A stretch of DNA of 64,000 nt from Methylopila henanensis (GCF_042681025.1 NZ_JBHUER010000004.1:367218-431217); one strand, 5' to 3'; counted from the first letter of the stretch, positions 6,763 to 16,718 are shown. The notes: generated by a model not told the origin, from the letters alone. Numbers and translations: made by a program.

Positions 6763-8799
6763 ATGTCCGCACAACCCCGCTCCCTGCTTGACCCCGCGCT
6801 GATCGTCCCGGCGCTCGGCGCGGCCGCGCGCAAGCTCGATCCGCGCGAGATGATCAGCAACCCCGTGATGTTCGCGGTCGAGATCGTGGCCGTGGTCGCC
6901 ACGCTCCTGTTCGCCCGCGATCTGGCCGCCGGCGGGGAAGCGGGCTTTTCGGGGCAGATGGCCGTCTGGCTCTGGGCGACGGTCTATTTCGCGACCTTCT
7001 CCGAGGCCGTGGCCGAAGGGCGCGGCAAGGCGCAGGCGGACGCGCTCCGGCGCACCCGGTCCGAGACCATGGCGAAGCGCCTCCTCGGCGACGGCGACCG
7101 GGTCGAGGAGGTGGCGGCCGCGTCGCTCAAAGTGGGCGACCACGTCCTGGTCGACGCCGGCGACCTCATTCCCGGCGACGGCGAGGTGGTCGAAGGCGTC
7201 GCGACGGTCGACGAGAGCGCGATCACCGGCGAAAGCGCGCCCGTCATCCGCGAGTCGGGCGGCGACCGCTCCGCCGTCACCGGCGGCACCAAGGTCCTGT
7301 CGGACCGCATCCGGGTGCGCATCACGGCGGCGGGCGGCTCGAGCTTCCTCGACCGGATGATCGCGCTGGTCGAAGGCGCCGAGCGCGCCAAGACCCCGAA
7401 CGAGATCGCGCTCACGATCCTGCTCGCGGGCCTCAGCCTGATCTTCGTGCTGGCGGTCGCCACCATCCCGTTCTTCGCGTCCTACGCCGGCGGCGTGGCG
7501 TCGGTGATCGTGCTGGCGGCCCTGTTCGTCACGCTGATTCCCACGACGATCGGCGGCCTCCTGTCCGCCATCGGCATCGCGGGCATGAACCGGCTCGTGC
7601 GCTTCAACGTGCTGGCCATGTCCGGCCGCGCGGTCGAGGCGTCCGGCGACGTCGACGTGCTGCTGCTCGACAAGACCGGCACCATCACCCTCGGCAACCG
7701 TCAGGCGTCGGAGTTCATCGCCCTGCCGGGCGTCGCGCCCGCCGACCTCGCGGCGGCGGCGCAGCTCACGAGCTTTTCCGACGAGACGCCCGAGGGCCGC
7801 TCGATCGTCGTCCTCGCCAAGGAGGCGCACGGTCTGCGGGGCCGCGAGATGGGGCGGCTCGACGCGACCTTCGTGCCCTTCACGGCGCAGACCCGCATGA
7901 GCGGGATCGACGTCGGCGGGGTCAGAATCCGCAAAGGGGCGGCCGACGCGATCATCGCTCACGTGAAGGCGCTCGGCGGGATCGTTCCGCCGGAGCTGCC
8001 GGAGATCGTCGAGCGGGTCGCCAGGTCCGGCGGGACGCCGCTCGTCGTGTCGCGCGACGCGCAGGCTCTCGGCGTCGTCCATCTGAAGGACATCGTGAAG
8101 GGCGGCATCCGCGAACGCTTCGCGGAGCTGCGGGCGATGGGCATCCGCACCGTCATGATCACCGGCGACAACCCGATGACCGCGGCGGCGATCGCGGCGG
8201 AAGCCGGCGTCGACGACTTCCTCGCCGAAGCCACGCCCGAGATGAAGCTCGCCCTGATCCGCAAGGAGCAGGCCGGCGGCAAACTGGTGGCGATGTGCGG
8301 CGACGGGACCAACGACGCCCCGGCGCTCGCCCAGGCGGACGTCGGCGTCGCGATGCAGACCGGCACGGTCGCGGCGAGAGAGGCCGGCAACATGGTCGAT
8401 CTCGACAGCGACCCGACGAAGCTCATCGAGATCGTCGGCATCGGCAAGCAGCTGCTGATGACGCGCGGCGCGCTGACAACCTTCTCGATCGCGAACGACG
8501 TCGCGAAGTATTTCGCGATCCTGCCGGCGATGTTCGTCACGCTCTATCCGTCCCTGAGCGCGCTGAACGTCATGGGGCTGGCCTCGCCGCAGAGCGCCAT
8601 TCTCTCGGCCATCATCTTCAACGCGCTGATCATCGTCGCGCTGGCGCCCCTCGCCCTGAAGGGCGTCGGCTACCGGCCGTCGAGCGCGGCCGCGCTGCTG
8701 CGGCGGAACCTCGCCGTCTACGGCCTCGGCGGCCTCGTGGCGCCCTTCGTCGGCATCAAGCTCATCGACATGGGCGTCTCGGCGCTCGGGCTCGCGTGA
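6763..8799 (+). CDS. kdpB: Potassium-transporting P-type ATPase, subunit KdpB
   Basis: Catalytic subunit of the Kdp pump, 678 aa from ATG 6763. The phosphorylation motif is in LLLDKTGTITLGN, the actuator loop is TGESAPVI, and the hinge motif is MCGDGTNDAPALAQADVG. The start MSAQPRSLLDP is chosen because homologues begin near here; the longer open frame upstream runs through the palindromic repeat and is not credible coding sequence. It hydrolyses ATP to drive potassium uptake through KdpA. Confidence 0.97.
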   Translation: MSAQPRSLLDPALIVPALGAAARKLDPREMISNPVMFAVEIVAVVATLLFARDLAAGGEAGFSGQMAVWLWATVYFATFSEAVAEGRGKAQADALRRTRSETMAKRLLGDGDRVEEVAAASLKVGDHVLVDAGDLIPGDGEVVEGVATVDESAITGESAPVIRESGGDRSAVTGGTKVLSDRIRVRITAAGGSSFLDRMIALVEGAERAKTPNEIALTILLAGLSLIFVLAVATIPFFASYAGGVASVIVLAALFVTLIPTTIGGLLSAIGIAGMNRLVRFNVLAMSGRAVEASGDVDVLLLDKTGTITLGNRQASEFIALPGVAPADLAAAAQLTSFSDETPEGRSIVVLAKEAHGLRGREMGRLDATFVPFTAQTRMSGIDVGGVRIRKGAADAIIAHVKALGGIVPPELPEIVERVARSGGTPLVVSRDAQALGVVHLKDIVKGGIRERFAELRAMGIRTVMITGDNPMTAAAIAAEAGVDDFLAEATPEMKLALIRKEQAGGKLVAMCGDGTNDAPALAQADVGVAMQTGTVAAREAGNMVDLDSDPTKLIEIVGIGKQLLMTRGALTTFSIANDVAKYFAILPAMFVTLYPSLSALNVMGLASPQSAILSAIIFNALIIVALAPLALKGVGYRPSSAAALLRRNLAVYGLGGLVAPFVGIKLIDMGVSALGLA

Positions 8800-8827
8800 C
8801 GCGGCCATCCATTTCGGACATCCCAAA

Positions 8828-9400
8828 ATGCTCTCGCATCTCCGCCCCGCCTTCGTGCTGCTCGTCCTGTTCACGCTCGTCACCGGCGTCGCCTATCCGC
8901 TCGCGGTCACGGGAATCGCCCAGGCGGTCGCGCCGTCGGCCGCCAACGGCTCGATGGTGGAAAGGAACGGGACAGTCGTCGGCTCCAGCCTGATCGGCCA
9001 GGCCTTCACGAGCCCGCGCTACTTCCATGGCCGGCCCTCGGCCGCTGGCGCGAACGGCTACGACGCATCCGCCTCGTCGGGCTCGAATCTCGGCCCCACC
9101 TCGAAGGCGCTCGCCGAGCGGATCGCCGGCGACGTCCAGAAGGCGAGGGCCGAAAACAGCATGACGGGTCCGGTCCCGGCCGACCTCGTGACCGCGTCCG
9201 GCTCCGGCCTCGATCCCGACATCTCGCCGGCCGCCGCCTTCGCCCAGGTCCAGCGCGTCGCGCGCGAGCGCGGTCTGCCGGAGGCCGACGTGCGGGCGCT
9301 GGCGCAGCGGGCGGTCCAGCCCCGCGCGCTCGGCCTGCTGGGCGAACCCCGCGTCAACGTGCTCGCGCTCAACATGGCGCTCGACGCGCTGAAGCCGTGA
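8828..9400 (+). CDS. kdpC: Potassium-transporting ATPase subunit KdpC
   Basis: Protein of 190 aa with one N-terminal membrane helix (FVLLVLFTLVTGVAYPL) and a periplasmic domain carrying the family motifs SSLIGQAF, YFHGRPSA and SGSNLGPTS. The C-terminal VNVLALNMALDAL is also typical. KdpC assists potassium capture and assembly of the pump. It follows kdpB by 28 bases. Confidence 0.97.
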   Translation: MLSHLRPAFVLLVLFTLVTGVAYPLAVTGIAQAVAPSAANGSMVERNGTVVGSSLIGQAFTSPRYFHGRPSAAGANGYDASASSGSNLGPTSKALAERIAGDVQKARAENSMTGPVPADLVTASGSGLDPDISPAAAFAQVQRVARERGLPEADVRALAQRAVQPRALGLLGEPRVNVLALNMALDALKP

Positions 9401-9436
9401 GGCGCTGCGGCGGCAAGGGCGTATAAGGCGGCCCAT

Positions 9437-12118
9437 ATGGTCGCCGACGCCCGCCCATCGCCTGACAGCCTTCTCAGCCTCGCCAGCCGCGAGGCGCGAG
9501 GGCGGCTGAAGATATTCTTCGGGGCGGCCCCCGGCGTGGGCAAGACCTACGAGATGCTGTCGGCGGCGCAGGCCGCGAGACGCGAAGGGGTCGACGTGGC
9601 GGTCGGCGTCGTCGAGACCCACGGCCGCGCGGAGACCGACGCGCTGTTGAAAGGCCTCGAGGTCGTTCCGCGGCGCGACGTTCCCTACCGCGGCCGGACG
9701 CTCGCCGAGATGGACATCGACGCGGTGCTGGCCCGCGCGCCGAGGCTCGTGCTCGTCGACGAGCTCGCCCACACCAACGCGCCGGGCTCTCGCCATCCGA
9801 AGCGCCATCATGACGTCGAAGAGATCCTCGCGGCCGGGATCGACGTCTTCACGACGCTGAACGTCCAGCACCTCGAAAGCCTGAACGACGTCGTGGCCCG
9901 CATCACGCGGGTCCGCGTGCGCGAGACCGTGCCGGACCGCATCTTCGACCTCGCCGACGAGGTCGAGGTCATCGACGTGACCCCGGACGCCCTCCGCAAG
10001 CGGCTCTCGGACGGCAAGGTCTATGTGCGCGAACAGGCCGAGCGCGCGGTTCGCCACTTCTTCCAGCCAGGCAACCTCACCGCGCTCCGCGAGCTCGCGC
10101 TCCGCCGCACCGCCGAGCGGGTCGACAGCGACATGCGCGGCTACATGGCCGCGAACGCGATCGAGGGGCCGTGGCCCGCGGCCGAGCGCGTGCTGGTCGC
10201 GATCGATGAGCGGCCGGGGGCCGCGTCGCTTGTGCGCGCGGGCAAGCGCCTCGCCGACCGCGCCCGTGCGCCATGGCACTGCGTCGCGGTCGAGACGCCG
10301 CGCCACGTCCGACTGTCGGAGCTCGAGCGCGACCGGATCGCCGACACGCTGCGGCTCGCCGAGGCGCTCGGCGCGGAGGCGCTGGTGCTGCCCGGCGGCC
10401 GCGACGTCGCCGACGAGCTTCTCTATTTCGCCCGCAGCCGCAACGTCACCACCATCCTGGTGGGCAAGGCCCGGCGCTCGTTCTGGTTCGCGCTGACGCG
10501 CGGCTCGGTGGTCGCCGACCTGATCGACCGCGCCGGCCCGATCGCCGTGCAGGTCGTCTCCGGCGACGGCGAGACGGCGCCGCCGAAGACGGTCGAGACG
10601 CGCGCGGCGGAGCGCGGGCCAGGCGGCGCGGCCTATGCGCTCGCCGCGGCGGGCGTGGCGCTTGCGGGCGGCGTCGGCCTCGCGATCGATCTGACGATCG
10701 ACCTGCCCAACATCTCCCTGATCTTTGTGCCGCCGGTGCTGCTCGTCGCGGTCCGCTATGGCTTGGCGCCGTCGCTTGCGGCCTCCGTCATGTCGGCCGT
10801 CGCCTACAACTTCCTGTTCCTCGAACCGCGGTATTCGCTGACCGTCGACGATCCCGAAAACGTGGTCGCGCTGGTGTTCTTCTCGCTGACCGCGCTGCTC
10901 GCGAGTTCGGTCGCGGCGCGCGCGCGGGCGCAGACGATCGCCGCGCGGACCCAGGCGCGCGTGACGGCCGAGCTCTACGCGTTCTCGCGCAAGCTCGCCG
11001 CGGTCGGAACCGAGGACGACCTGCTGTGGGCGGCGGCCCATCAGGTGGCGCTGATGCTGAAGGCCGACGTCGTGCTGTTGACCGCCCAGTCCGAAGGGCT
11101 CGCGATCGGCGGGGCCTATCCGCCCGAGGACGAGCTCGACAGGGCCGAGCTCGCCGCCGCGACCTGGGCCTATGAGCACGACGAACCGACCGGGCTCGGC
11201 GCGCCGACGCTTCCCGGCGCGACGCGGCTGTTCCTTCCGCTGAAGACCAGCCGCGGGCGGCTCGGCGTCGTGGGCGTCGCGCGCCGCGTCGACGGCGCTG
11301 TCCTGACGCCGGTCGAGCGCCGGCTGCTCGACGCGCTCGTGGACCAGACCGCGGTGGCGCTCGAGCGTGTCCGGCTCGGAGTCGATGTCGACCAAGCGCG
11401 GCTCGAGGCGGAGACGGAACGGCTGCGCGGGGCGCTGCTGACCTCCGTCAGCCATGACCTGAAGACGCCGCTCGCCACCATCATGGGGGTCATCACGAGC
11501 CTGAGGAGCTTCGGGACTCGCTACGACGACGCCACCCGCGACGAGATGCTGGCGAGCGCCGAGAGCGAGACCGAGCGGCTGACGCGCTTCGTGGCGAACC
11601 TCCTCGACGTGGTGCGCCTCGACGCCGGCGGCGTCGCGGCCAAGCGCGAGCCGATCGACGTCGAGGACATCACGGGCGTCGCGCTCCGCCGCGCGGCGGG
11701 CGCGCTTGGGCCACGCGCCGTCGCGCTCGACTTTCCGGAGCAGCCTCTTACGGCGCTGGGCGATCCGGTGCTGTTCGAGCACGCGCTCACAAACCTGCTG
11801 GAGAACGCCGGAAAGCACACGCCCGCCGCCGCCCGCATCGAGATCCGCGGCGCGCGCGCGGGTGGCGAAATCGCGGTGAGCGTGACCGACGACGGGCCCG
11901 GGATCGCCCCGCAGGACATGCCCTACATCTTTGACCGCTTCTATCGCTCCGCGGGCGGCGATCGGAAAACGCCGGGCGCTGGCCTCGGCCTCGCGATCGC
12001 CCAGGGCTTCGTCGAGGCGCTCGGCGGCTCCGCGACCGCGGAGCCCGCCCCGTCGGGCCGCGGCGCCCGCTTCACGCTGCGGCTTCCGGCCGCGGAAGAG
12101 ACCGGGAGCGCGTCCTGA
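9437..12118 (+). CDS. kdpD: Osmosensitive potassium-channel sensor kinase KdpD
   Basis: Protein of 893 aa. Order: N-terminal KdpD domain with Walker A GAAPGVGKTYEML and VDELAHTNAPGS, a universal-stress-like domain (about 245-370), four membrane helices (about 395-500), a GAF-like region, a HisKA domain with the phospho-acceptor in SVSHDLKTPLATI, and an ATPase domain with ALTNLLENAGKHTP and GAGLGLAI. It senses potassium limitation and phosphorylates KdpE. Its last base overlaps the first base of kdpE. Confidence 0.97.
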   Translation: MVADARPSPDSLLSLASREARGRLKIFFGAAPGVGKTYEMLSAAQAARREGVDVAVGVVETHGRAETDALLKGLEVVPRRDVPYRGRTLAEMDIDAVLARAPRLVLVDELAHTNAPGSRHPKRHHDVEEILAAGIDVFTTLNVQHLESLNDVVARITRVRVRETVPDRIFDLADEVEVIDVTPDALRKRLSDGKVYVREQAERAVRHFFQPGNLTALRELALRRTAERVDSDMRGYMAANAIEGPWPAAERVLVAIDERPGAASLVRAGKRLADRARAPWHCVAVETPRHVRLSELERDRIADTLRLAEALGAEALVLPGGRDVADELLYFARSRNVTTILVGKARRSFWFALTRGSVVADLIDRAGPIAVQVVSGDGETAPPKTVETRAAERGPGGAAYALAAAGVALAGGVGLAIDLTIDLPNISLIFVPPVLLVAVRYGLAPSLAASVMSAVAYNFLFLEPRYSLTVDDPENVVALVFFSLTALLASSVAARARAQTIAARTQARVTAELYAFSRKLAAVGTEDDLLWAAAHQVALMLKADVVLLTAQSEGLAIGGAYPPEDELDRAELAAATWAYEHDEPTGLGAPTLPGATRLFLPLKTSRGRLGVVGVARRVDGAVLTPVERRLLDALVDQTAVALERVRLGVDVDQARLEAETERLRGALLTSVSHDLKTPLATIMGVITSLRSFGTRYDDATRDEMLASAESETERLTRFVANLLDVVRLDAGGVAAKREPIDVEDITGVALRRAAGALGPRAVALDFPEQPLTALGDPVLFEHALTNLLENAGKHTPAAARIEIRGARAGGEIAVSVTDDGPGIAPQDMPYIFDRFYRSAGGDRKTPGAGLGLAIAQGFVEALGGSATAEPAPSGRGARFTLRLPAAEETGSAS

Positions 12119-12804
12119 TGGCCTCGAGCGCGATCACCGTCCTGATCGTCGACGACGAGGCGCCGATCCGGCGCTTCCTGAAGGCGACGCTCGTGGTCAA
12201 CGACTACCGGACGTTGGAGGCGGACACCGCCGCCGAGGCGCTGCGCCTGCTGCGGCATGTCGCGCCGGAGCTCGTCCTGCTCGACCTCGGGCTCCCGGAC
12301 ATGGACGGGCTCGACGTCATCCGGGAGATCCGGACCAGGAGCCCGGTCCCGATCGTCGTGCTGTCGGCCCGCGGGGAGGAGGCCGCCAAGGTCGCGGCGC
12401 TCGATCTCGGCGCCGATGATTATGTGACGAAACCGTTCGGGACCGACGAACTGATGGCCCGCATGCGCGCGGCGCTCCGCCACCGGCTCGCCGACCGGGG
12501 CGCGGAGCCGATTTTCGTCGCCGGCCCGCTGACGGTCGATCTCGCGCGCCATCTCGTGACGCGCGACGGGGCCGAGGTGAAGCTCAGCCCCAAGGAGTTC
12601 GCGATCCTGCGCGAACTCGTCGTCCACGCGGGCAAGGTGCTGACCCATCGCCACCTGTTCCGCGCCGTCTGGGGCCAGGACGACGGCGACCAGACCTCCC
12701 TGCGCGTCTTCGTCCGCCAGCTCCGCGTCAAGCTAGAGGCCGATCCGGCCCGCCCCGCGCTGCTCCTGACCGAGCCCGGCGTCGGCTATCGCCTGACGGC
12801 GTGA
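12118..12804 (+). CDS. kdpE: Two-component response regulator KdpE
   Basis: OmpR-type regulator of 228 aa. The receiver domain has the acidic pair VDDEAP, the phosphorylatable Asp in VLLDLGLPD and the Lys in DDYVTKPFG. The C-terminal winged helix ends VRQLRVKLE and GVGYRL. It overlaps kdpD by one base. By family knowledge it activates the kdp promoter under potassium limitation or osmotic stress. Confidence 0.97.
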   Translation: MASSAITVLIVDDEAPIRRFLKATLVVNDYRTLEADTAAEALRLLRHVAPELVLLDLGLPDMDGLDVIREIRTRSPVPIVVLSARGEEAAKVAALDLGADDYVTKPFGTDELMARMRAALRHRLADRGAEPIFVAGPLTVDLARHLVTRDGAEVKLSPKEFAILRELVVHAGKVLTHRHLFRAVWGQDDGDQTSLRVFVRQLRVKLEADPARPALLLTEPGVGYRLTA

Positions 12805-12962
12805 CGGCCTCGACGCCCACCCCACGAGCCTGAGCGGCGGCGTTGACCGCCCGGCGCGCCGTGTTGACCGGGCTGAATCTCGCTCTGCTGGCGGCCCTGC
12901 GCTGGTGCTGCAGCCGAAGGTTGAAGACCAGCCGACGGCTCCCGACGTCCTCTCGCGCCCGT

Positions 12963-13685
12963 TTACCGCGCTTGATGTCTGCTGGCGGCTTGGGGCGCGA
13001 TCGGGCAGGTGCCGCAGTAGCTGATGTTCGGCGCCAGATAGCGCAGGCAGCAAACCCTGCGAATTCGTCCGCCGCCGGGTGGATAGCTCACGGTGGCGTA
13101 AAGCGGGTTCGGGCGTCCGGCCTTCCTTCGCTTCGCCATGAGCGCGAGCCCCGCGTCCGAACCGGTCGTCGACGCGGCCAGGCGGCGCGTCTCACGCACG
13201 ACGTAGTCGAACACGTTGCCGGCGTTGCTCCAGAACACCTTCGTCGAGGCTCCGCTGACGGAGGCCAGCGCCGCGATCAACGGCGCCACGTGAGCCTCTA
13301 TCAGGTCATCGAAGCGATGCTCGGCCAAGCCGGCGGACAGCGGCTCGCCGGCATGCTCAAGGACGATCTGCTCGGTCCGTCCCATGTCGTCGCTGACGAT
13401 TCCGACCCGGTCGATCGCTATCGGAAGATCGATGTCGAGCAGGAGGTTCGCCGCGAGCGCGCTTGGCATCAGCGTGCTGAAATGGCTTTTCGACCAGATG
13501 GACGCGACGGCGCGGCGGTCGCCGTCGCCATAGTTCGGCGCGAGCCTTTCGATCAGCTCTCGCAAGACTGCGCGGTCGAGCAGGTCTGCGCCCGGCCTCG
13601 CGTTCTCGATCGGCCCGAGCGTCAGGGCGTCGGCGAACGGCTCGAGTGGTCCTTTGAAGAGCGGGGCTAGCGCCGGGATGGTCAT
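12963..13685 (-). CDS. fhuF: Siderophore-iron reductase FhuF
   Basis: Protein of 240 aa. The C-terminus carries the [2Fe-2S] motif CC-x10-C-x2-C (RRVCCLRYLAPNISYCGTCP) that defines FhuF. It reduces ferric siderophore in the cytoplasm to release iron. The start at 13685 overlaps the permease stop by 4 bases. It is the last gene of the minus-strand siderophore operon. Confidence 0.93.
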   Translation of the reverse strand: MTIPALAPLFKGPLEPFADALTLGPIENARPGADLLDRAVLRELIERLAPNYGDGDRRAVASIWSKSHFSTLMPSALAANLLLDIDLPIAIDRVGIVSDDMGRTEQIVLEHAGEPLSAGLAEHRFDDLIEAHVAPLIAALASVSGASTKVFWSNAGNVFDYVVRETRRLAASTTGSDAGLALMAKRRKAGRPNPLYATVSYPPGGGRIRRVCCLRYLAPNISYCGTCPIAPQAASRHQAR

Positions 13686-15703
13686 CTGCGGCTCCGCATG
13701 GCCCACGTGAAGTACAGACCGCCGATCACCGTCGCCACCACCCCGGCCGGGACCTGCCAGGGAAACGCGATCGTGCGGCCGAGCCAATCGGCCAGCACCA
13801 TGATAAGCGCTCCGATGAGGCCCGCCGCAATCGTCTCGGCGAGCGCTCCGCGCACGCCGGAAAGCCTGGCCAGGTGCGGCGCCATCAAACCGACGAAGCT
13901 CAACGGTCCGACGAGCAGCGTCGAGGCTGCGGTGAGCACGGCCGCGACGCTTAGGAGGATCAGCCGAATGCGGCCGACGTGAAGCCCAAGCGCAAGAGCG
14001 CGCGGATCGCCCAGCGGCAGGATGGCGAGCCAGCGGGTCAGCAGCGGCAGCGAAAGCGCCGTCACCACGGCGAACGCACAGGAGGCCGCCGCCTGCGCCG
14101 ACGACACCGAATAGGTTGAGCCTGCGAGCCATGTGAGGAACTGGGCGACGCGAGGGTCCCCGGTCACCAGCGCCATTTCCGAGACCGAGCCGAGCAGCGC
14201 CGTCAGGCCGACGCCGACGAGAAGCGTCTGCGTCGGCGCGAAGGCGGACCGCTTTCCGAGGACAAGCACCACCGACAGGCTCACGAGGGCGCCGGCGGCC
14301 GCAAGCGCCAGCGCTCCGCCATAGCCGAGGCCGGGCGCGAGGAAGGCGGCGGCGAGCAGCGCGATCGCGGCGCCGGCCGAGACGCCGAGCAGCTCGGGGC
14401 TCGCCATAGGGTTGCCGCTGACCCGCTGCAGCAGCGCGCCCGCGACGGACAGCATGAAGCCGGCCGCGAGCGCCGCGGCGACGCGTGGGCCTCGCCAGGG
14501 CGCAAGCGCCGAGAGATCGGCGCCGGTCGCCCAAACCCAGCCGTTCGGGACGCGGCCAAGCGACATCGCGACCAGTACGGCGAGCACGAGCGCCGGGAGG
14601 ATCATCATGGGAAGCCACCATGAGGCGCCAATCCGGGGTGAGGCCCCTGTCGTCACCCGCTCGCCTGCCGCCGTCGATCGGAAGCGCCAGACCAGCCAGA
14701 GAAGCAGCGGCGCGCCAAGGAGCGCCGTCACGGCGCCGGTTGGCGGCAGCATGCCGCCGGTGAGCGCCACCAGCGCCTGATCGGTCAGCGTCAGCAGGCC
14801 GGCGGAAACGACCGAGCCCCAGACAAGCCGCTGCGAAAGCCGGAGTGCGCCTGCGGCCCGAGCGATCGCGGGTCCCGCGAGCCCCACGAACGCGATCGCG
14901 CCGACGCTCGCCACGACGGTCGCGCTGACGAAGACCGCGATCGCGAGCGCCATGAGCCGGGTCAGTCCGAGCCGCGCGCCCAGGCTGCGCGCGCCGGCGT
15001 CGTCGAGATCGAGCAGCGCGAGCGACCGCGCCGCGAAGGCGGCGGCCATGCCCGCGACCGCGATGCGTGGCGCAAGGCCAAGCGCCGTCGACCAGTCGTT
15101 CTGCGCGAGCGAGCCGGCTTGCCAGATCATGAGGTCCGACAGCAGCTCGAAATTGCCGATCGTCAGCATCTTGTTCGCGGCTTCGAGCGCGAGAGAGACG
15201 ATCATGCCCGAGAGTATGAGCGCCGCAGGCGCGAAGCCTCTGCCTCGGCTGAGCAGCAGGACGATCGCCATGCTCAAGGACGCGCCGGCGAGCGCAAGCG
15301 GCTCGTACCCGTAGGCGAGCAGTTCCGGGGCCCAGAGCGTCGCGGCGAACAGGGCGAAGCGCGCGCCCGCGAACACCCCGAGCGTGCCGGGTTCGGCGAG
15401 CGGATTTCTCAGAACCTGCTGCAACAGCGCGCCGGACAGACCGAGCCCGAGACCGCAGAGAAGCGCGACGGCGATGCGCGGCAGAGCGCTGTAGCGCAGG
15501 ACGAGTTCGCGCATGTCGTTCTCATCGGGCGCGACCAGCGCCTCCAGCCAGCGCCCGGCGGGCGCAGTCGACGACAGGTTGAAGGCCGCGAGCGCGAGCC
15601 CGAACGCCAGCAAGCCGATCGCGACCGCGGCCGCGCCGACGACCGGCCGGCGGGCGGCGTTCGGGGCCTTGGCGGACGACGCCGTGTCCGACCGGGCCGT
15701 CAT
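13682..15703 (-). CDS. fhuB: Fused iron-siderophore ABC permease FhuB-like
   Basis: Protein of 673 aa made of two FecCD permease halves of about 330 residues each, as in FhuB; single-domain permeases are about 330 aa. Around 20 membrane helices are present. The coupling motif is seen twice, as FVGLAGPAIAR in the first half and FVGLMAPHLAR in the second; the first has lost the usual Pro-His pair. It should import ferric hydroxamates delivered by the FhuD-like protein. No cognate ATPase is encoded nearby. Confidence 0.93.
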   Translation of the reverse strand: MTARSDTASSAKAPNAARRPVVGAAAVAIGLLAFGLALAAFNLSSTAPAGRWLEALVAPDENDMRELVLRYSALPRIAVALLCGLGLGLSGALLQQVLRNPLAEPGTLGVFAGARFALFAATLWAPELLAYGYEPLALAGASLSMAIVLLLSRGRGFAPAALILSGMIVSLALEAANKMLTIGNFELLSDLMIWQAGSLAQNDWSTALGLAPRIAVAGMAAAFAARSLALLDLDDAGARSLGARLGLTRLMALAIAVFVSATVVASVGAIAFVGLAGPAIARAAGALRLSQRLVWGSVVSAGLLTLTDQALVALTGGMLPPTGAVTALLGAPLLLWLVWRFRSTAAGERVTTGASPRIGASWWLPMMILPALVLAVLVAMSLGRVPNGWVWATGADLSALAPWRGPRVAAALAAGFMLSVAGALLQRVSGNPMASPELLGVSAGAAIALLAAAFLAPGLGYGGALALAAAGALVSLSVVLVLGKRSAFAPTQTLLVGVGLTALLGSVSEMALVTGDPRVAQFLTWLAGSTYSVSSAQAAASCAFAVVTALSLPLLTRWLAILPLGDPRALALGLHVGRIRLILLSVAAVLTAASTLLVGPLSFVGLMAPHLARLSGVRGALAETIAAGLIGALIMVLADWLGRTIAFPWQVPAGVVATVIGGLYFTWAMRSRR

Positions 15704-15831
15704 GCCCGCGCCTTCGAGCGAGCGAACACGACCTCGACGTAGGGCGCCGCGGTCTTAACGCGTGGATGCTCGCGCCGCCGCGGGGGCATGACGGCGTCGG
15801 GCAGGTCATATCCCGGCACGGGTCTAGCCAT
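15700..15831 (-). CDS. Hypothetical 43-aa protein coupled to fhuD and fhuB
   Basis: A 43-aa ORF (starts MARPVPGYDLPDAV, ends FARSKARA). Its ATG lies inside the end of the fhuD-like gene (overlap 15824-15831) and its TGA overlaps the fhuB start (ATGA, 15700-15703). It is basic, has no membrane segment and I recognise no family. The coupling at both ends argues for translation. It may only serve to carry ribosomes from fhuD to fhuB. Confidence 0.5.
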   Translation of the reverse strand: MARPVPGYDLPDAVMPPRRREHPRVKTAAPYVEVVFARSKARA

Positions 15832-16718
15832 GAGCGCCGAGCGCCGTGCGGAGCTGGTCGGCGAGGCGCGCGGCGGAGGCGAGGCCGCCGTTCGGATGGA
15901 CGACCGGCATGGCCGTCACCTCGCCGCGCCGGACCGTGGGGAGCGCCCGCCACAGCGGGCTGCGCTCCAGCCGCGCGATCGCCCGTTCCGTCTCGGAGCC
16001 GCGGTGGAAATGCACGATGCGCGCGGACGGCATGGAGGCGAGCGTCTCGACCGACGCGAGGGAGGCGCCGAAGGCGTTCTGCCGGCCCGTCCACGCATTG
16101 ACCACCCCGCAGCGTTCCGCGACGGCGCCCAGCACGCTCTTCGTGCCGAACACCGCGAGGTGCCGCCCGTCCTCGAAGAAGCGGCAGAGCAGCGTCGGCT
16201 GCGGCGAGACGGTTTCGCGCGCGAGGGCGCAAGACGCCCCGAGGGCAGCGACAAGGGCGCCGACCTCGGCCTCCCGCCCGACGATCGTGGCGAGCCGGAG
16301 CGCGACCGCCTCCAACCGTTCGAGCGGCGGCCGGGGCGAGAGGTCGCCCAGAACCTCGATGGGCGCGACGCGCGCGAGCGTGGCCCGGTTCGCGTTCGCC
16401 TCCCAGGCGGGAACGACCATGAGATCCGGCGCAAGGTACTGCAGGAACTCGAGGTTGGGTTGCTGGATCGGACCAAGGTCCAGCACGTCGGCCGGCAGCT
16501 CCGGCCGGCCGATCAGGCGGCGATAGAGCGGGTTGTCAGCGGCGGCTATCGGCGGCGCGCCGAGCGAGACCAGGATTTCAGTGAGTTGCAGTTCGAGCGA
16601 GACCACGCGCAGCGTCGCCGCCTGCGCAGGCGTCCGAACGCCGACGGCCGCCGAGGCGNNNNNNNNNNNNNNCGCCCGCCGCAAGAAAGGCGAGCGCCCT
16701 GCGGCGGCCCGCGTTCAC
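15824..16718 (-). CDS. fhuD: Iron-siderophore ABC substrate-binding protein FhuD-like (contains assembly gap)
   Basis: Periplasmic protein of about 298 aa of the FhuD/BtuF fold: LRVVSLELQLTEILVSLGAP at the mature start, LAPDLMVVPAWEAN and RFFEDGRHLAVFG further on. The likely start is the GTG at 16718, overlapping the receptor stop (GTGA), and gives a Tat-like NAGRRRALAFLAAG signal. The 14-N gap (16659-16672) falls in this signal peptide, and with exactly 14 Ns the two halves are out of frame. The gap length is therefore probably wrong; I do not treat it as a true frameshift. Confidence 0.85.
16659..16672. other. Assembly gap (14 N)
   Basis: Fourteen undetermined bases inside the signal-peptide coding part of the FhuD-like gene. 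A length of 13 or 16 (1 modulo 3) would restore one continuous frame from the coupled GTG start. Confidence 0.95.

Noticed and set aside
6535..8883. 782-codon minus-strand frame opposite kdpB
   Set aside because: Antisense to an intact P-type ATPase and of shadow-like composition.
8762..11818. 1018-codon open frame on the minus strand opposite kdpC-kdpD
   Set aside because: It is antisense to genes with full family motifs; its product is Arg/Asp/Glu-rich with no domain, as expected from high-GC shadow frames.
12843..13670. Plus-strand open frame opposite fhuF
   Set aside because: The minus-strand FhuF frame has the diagnostic cysteine motif; the plus frame has none.
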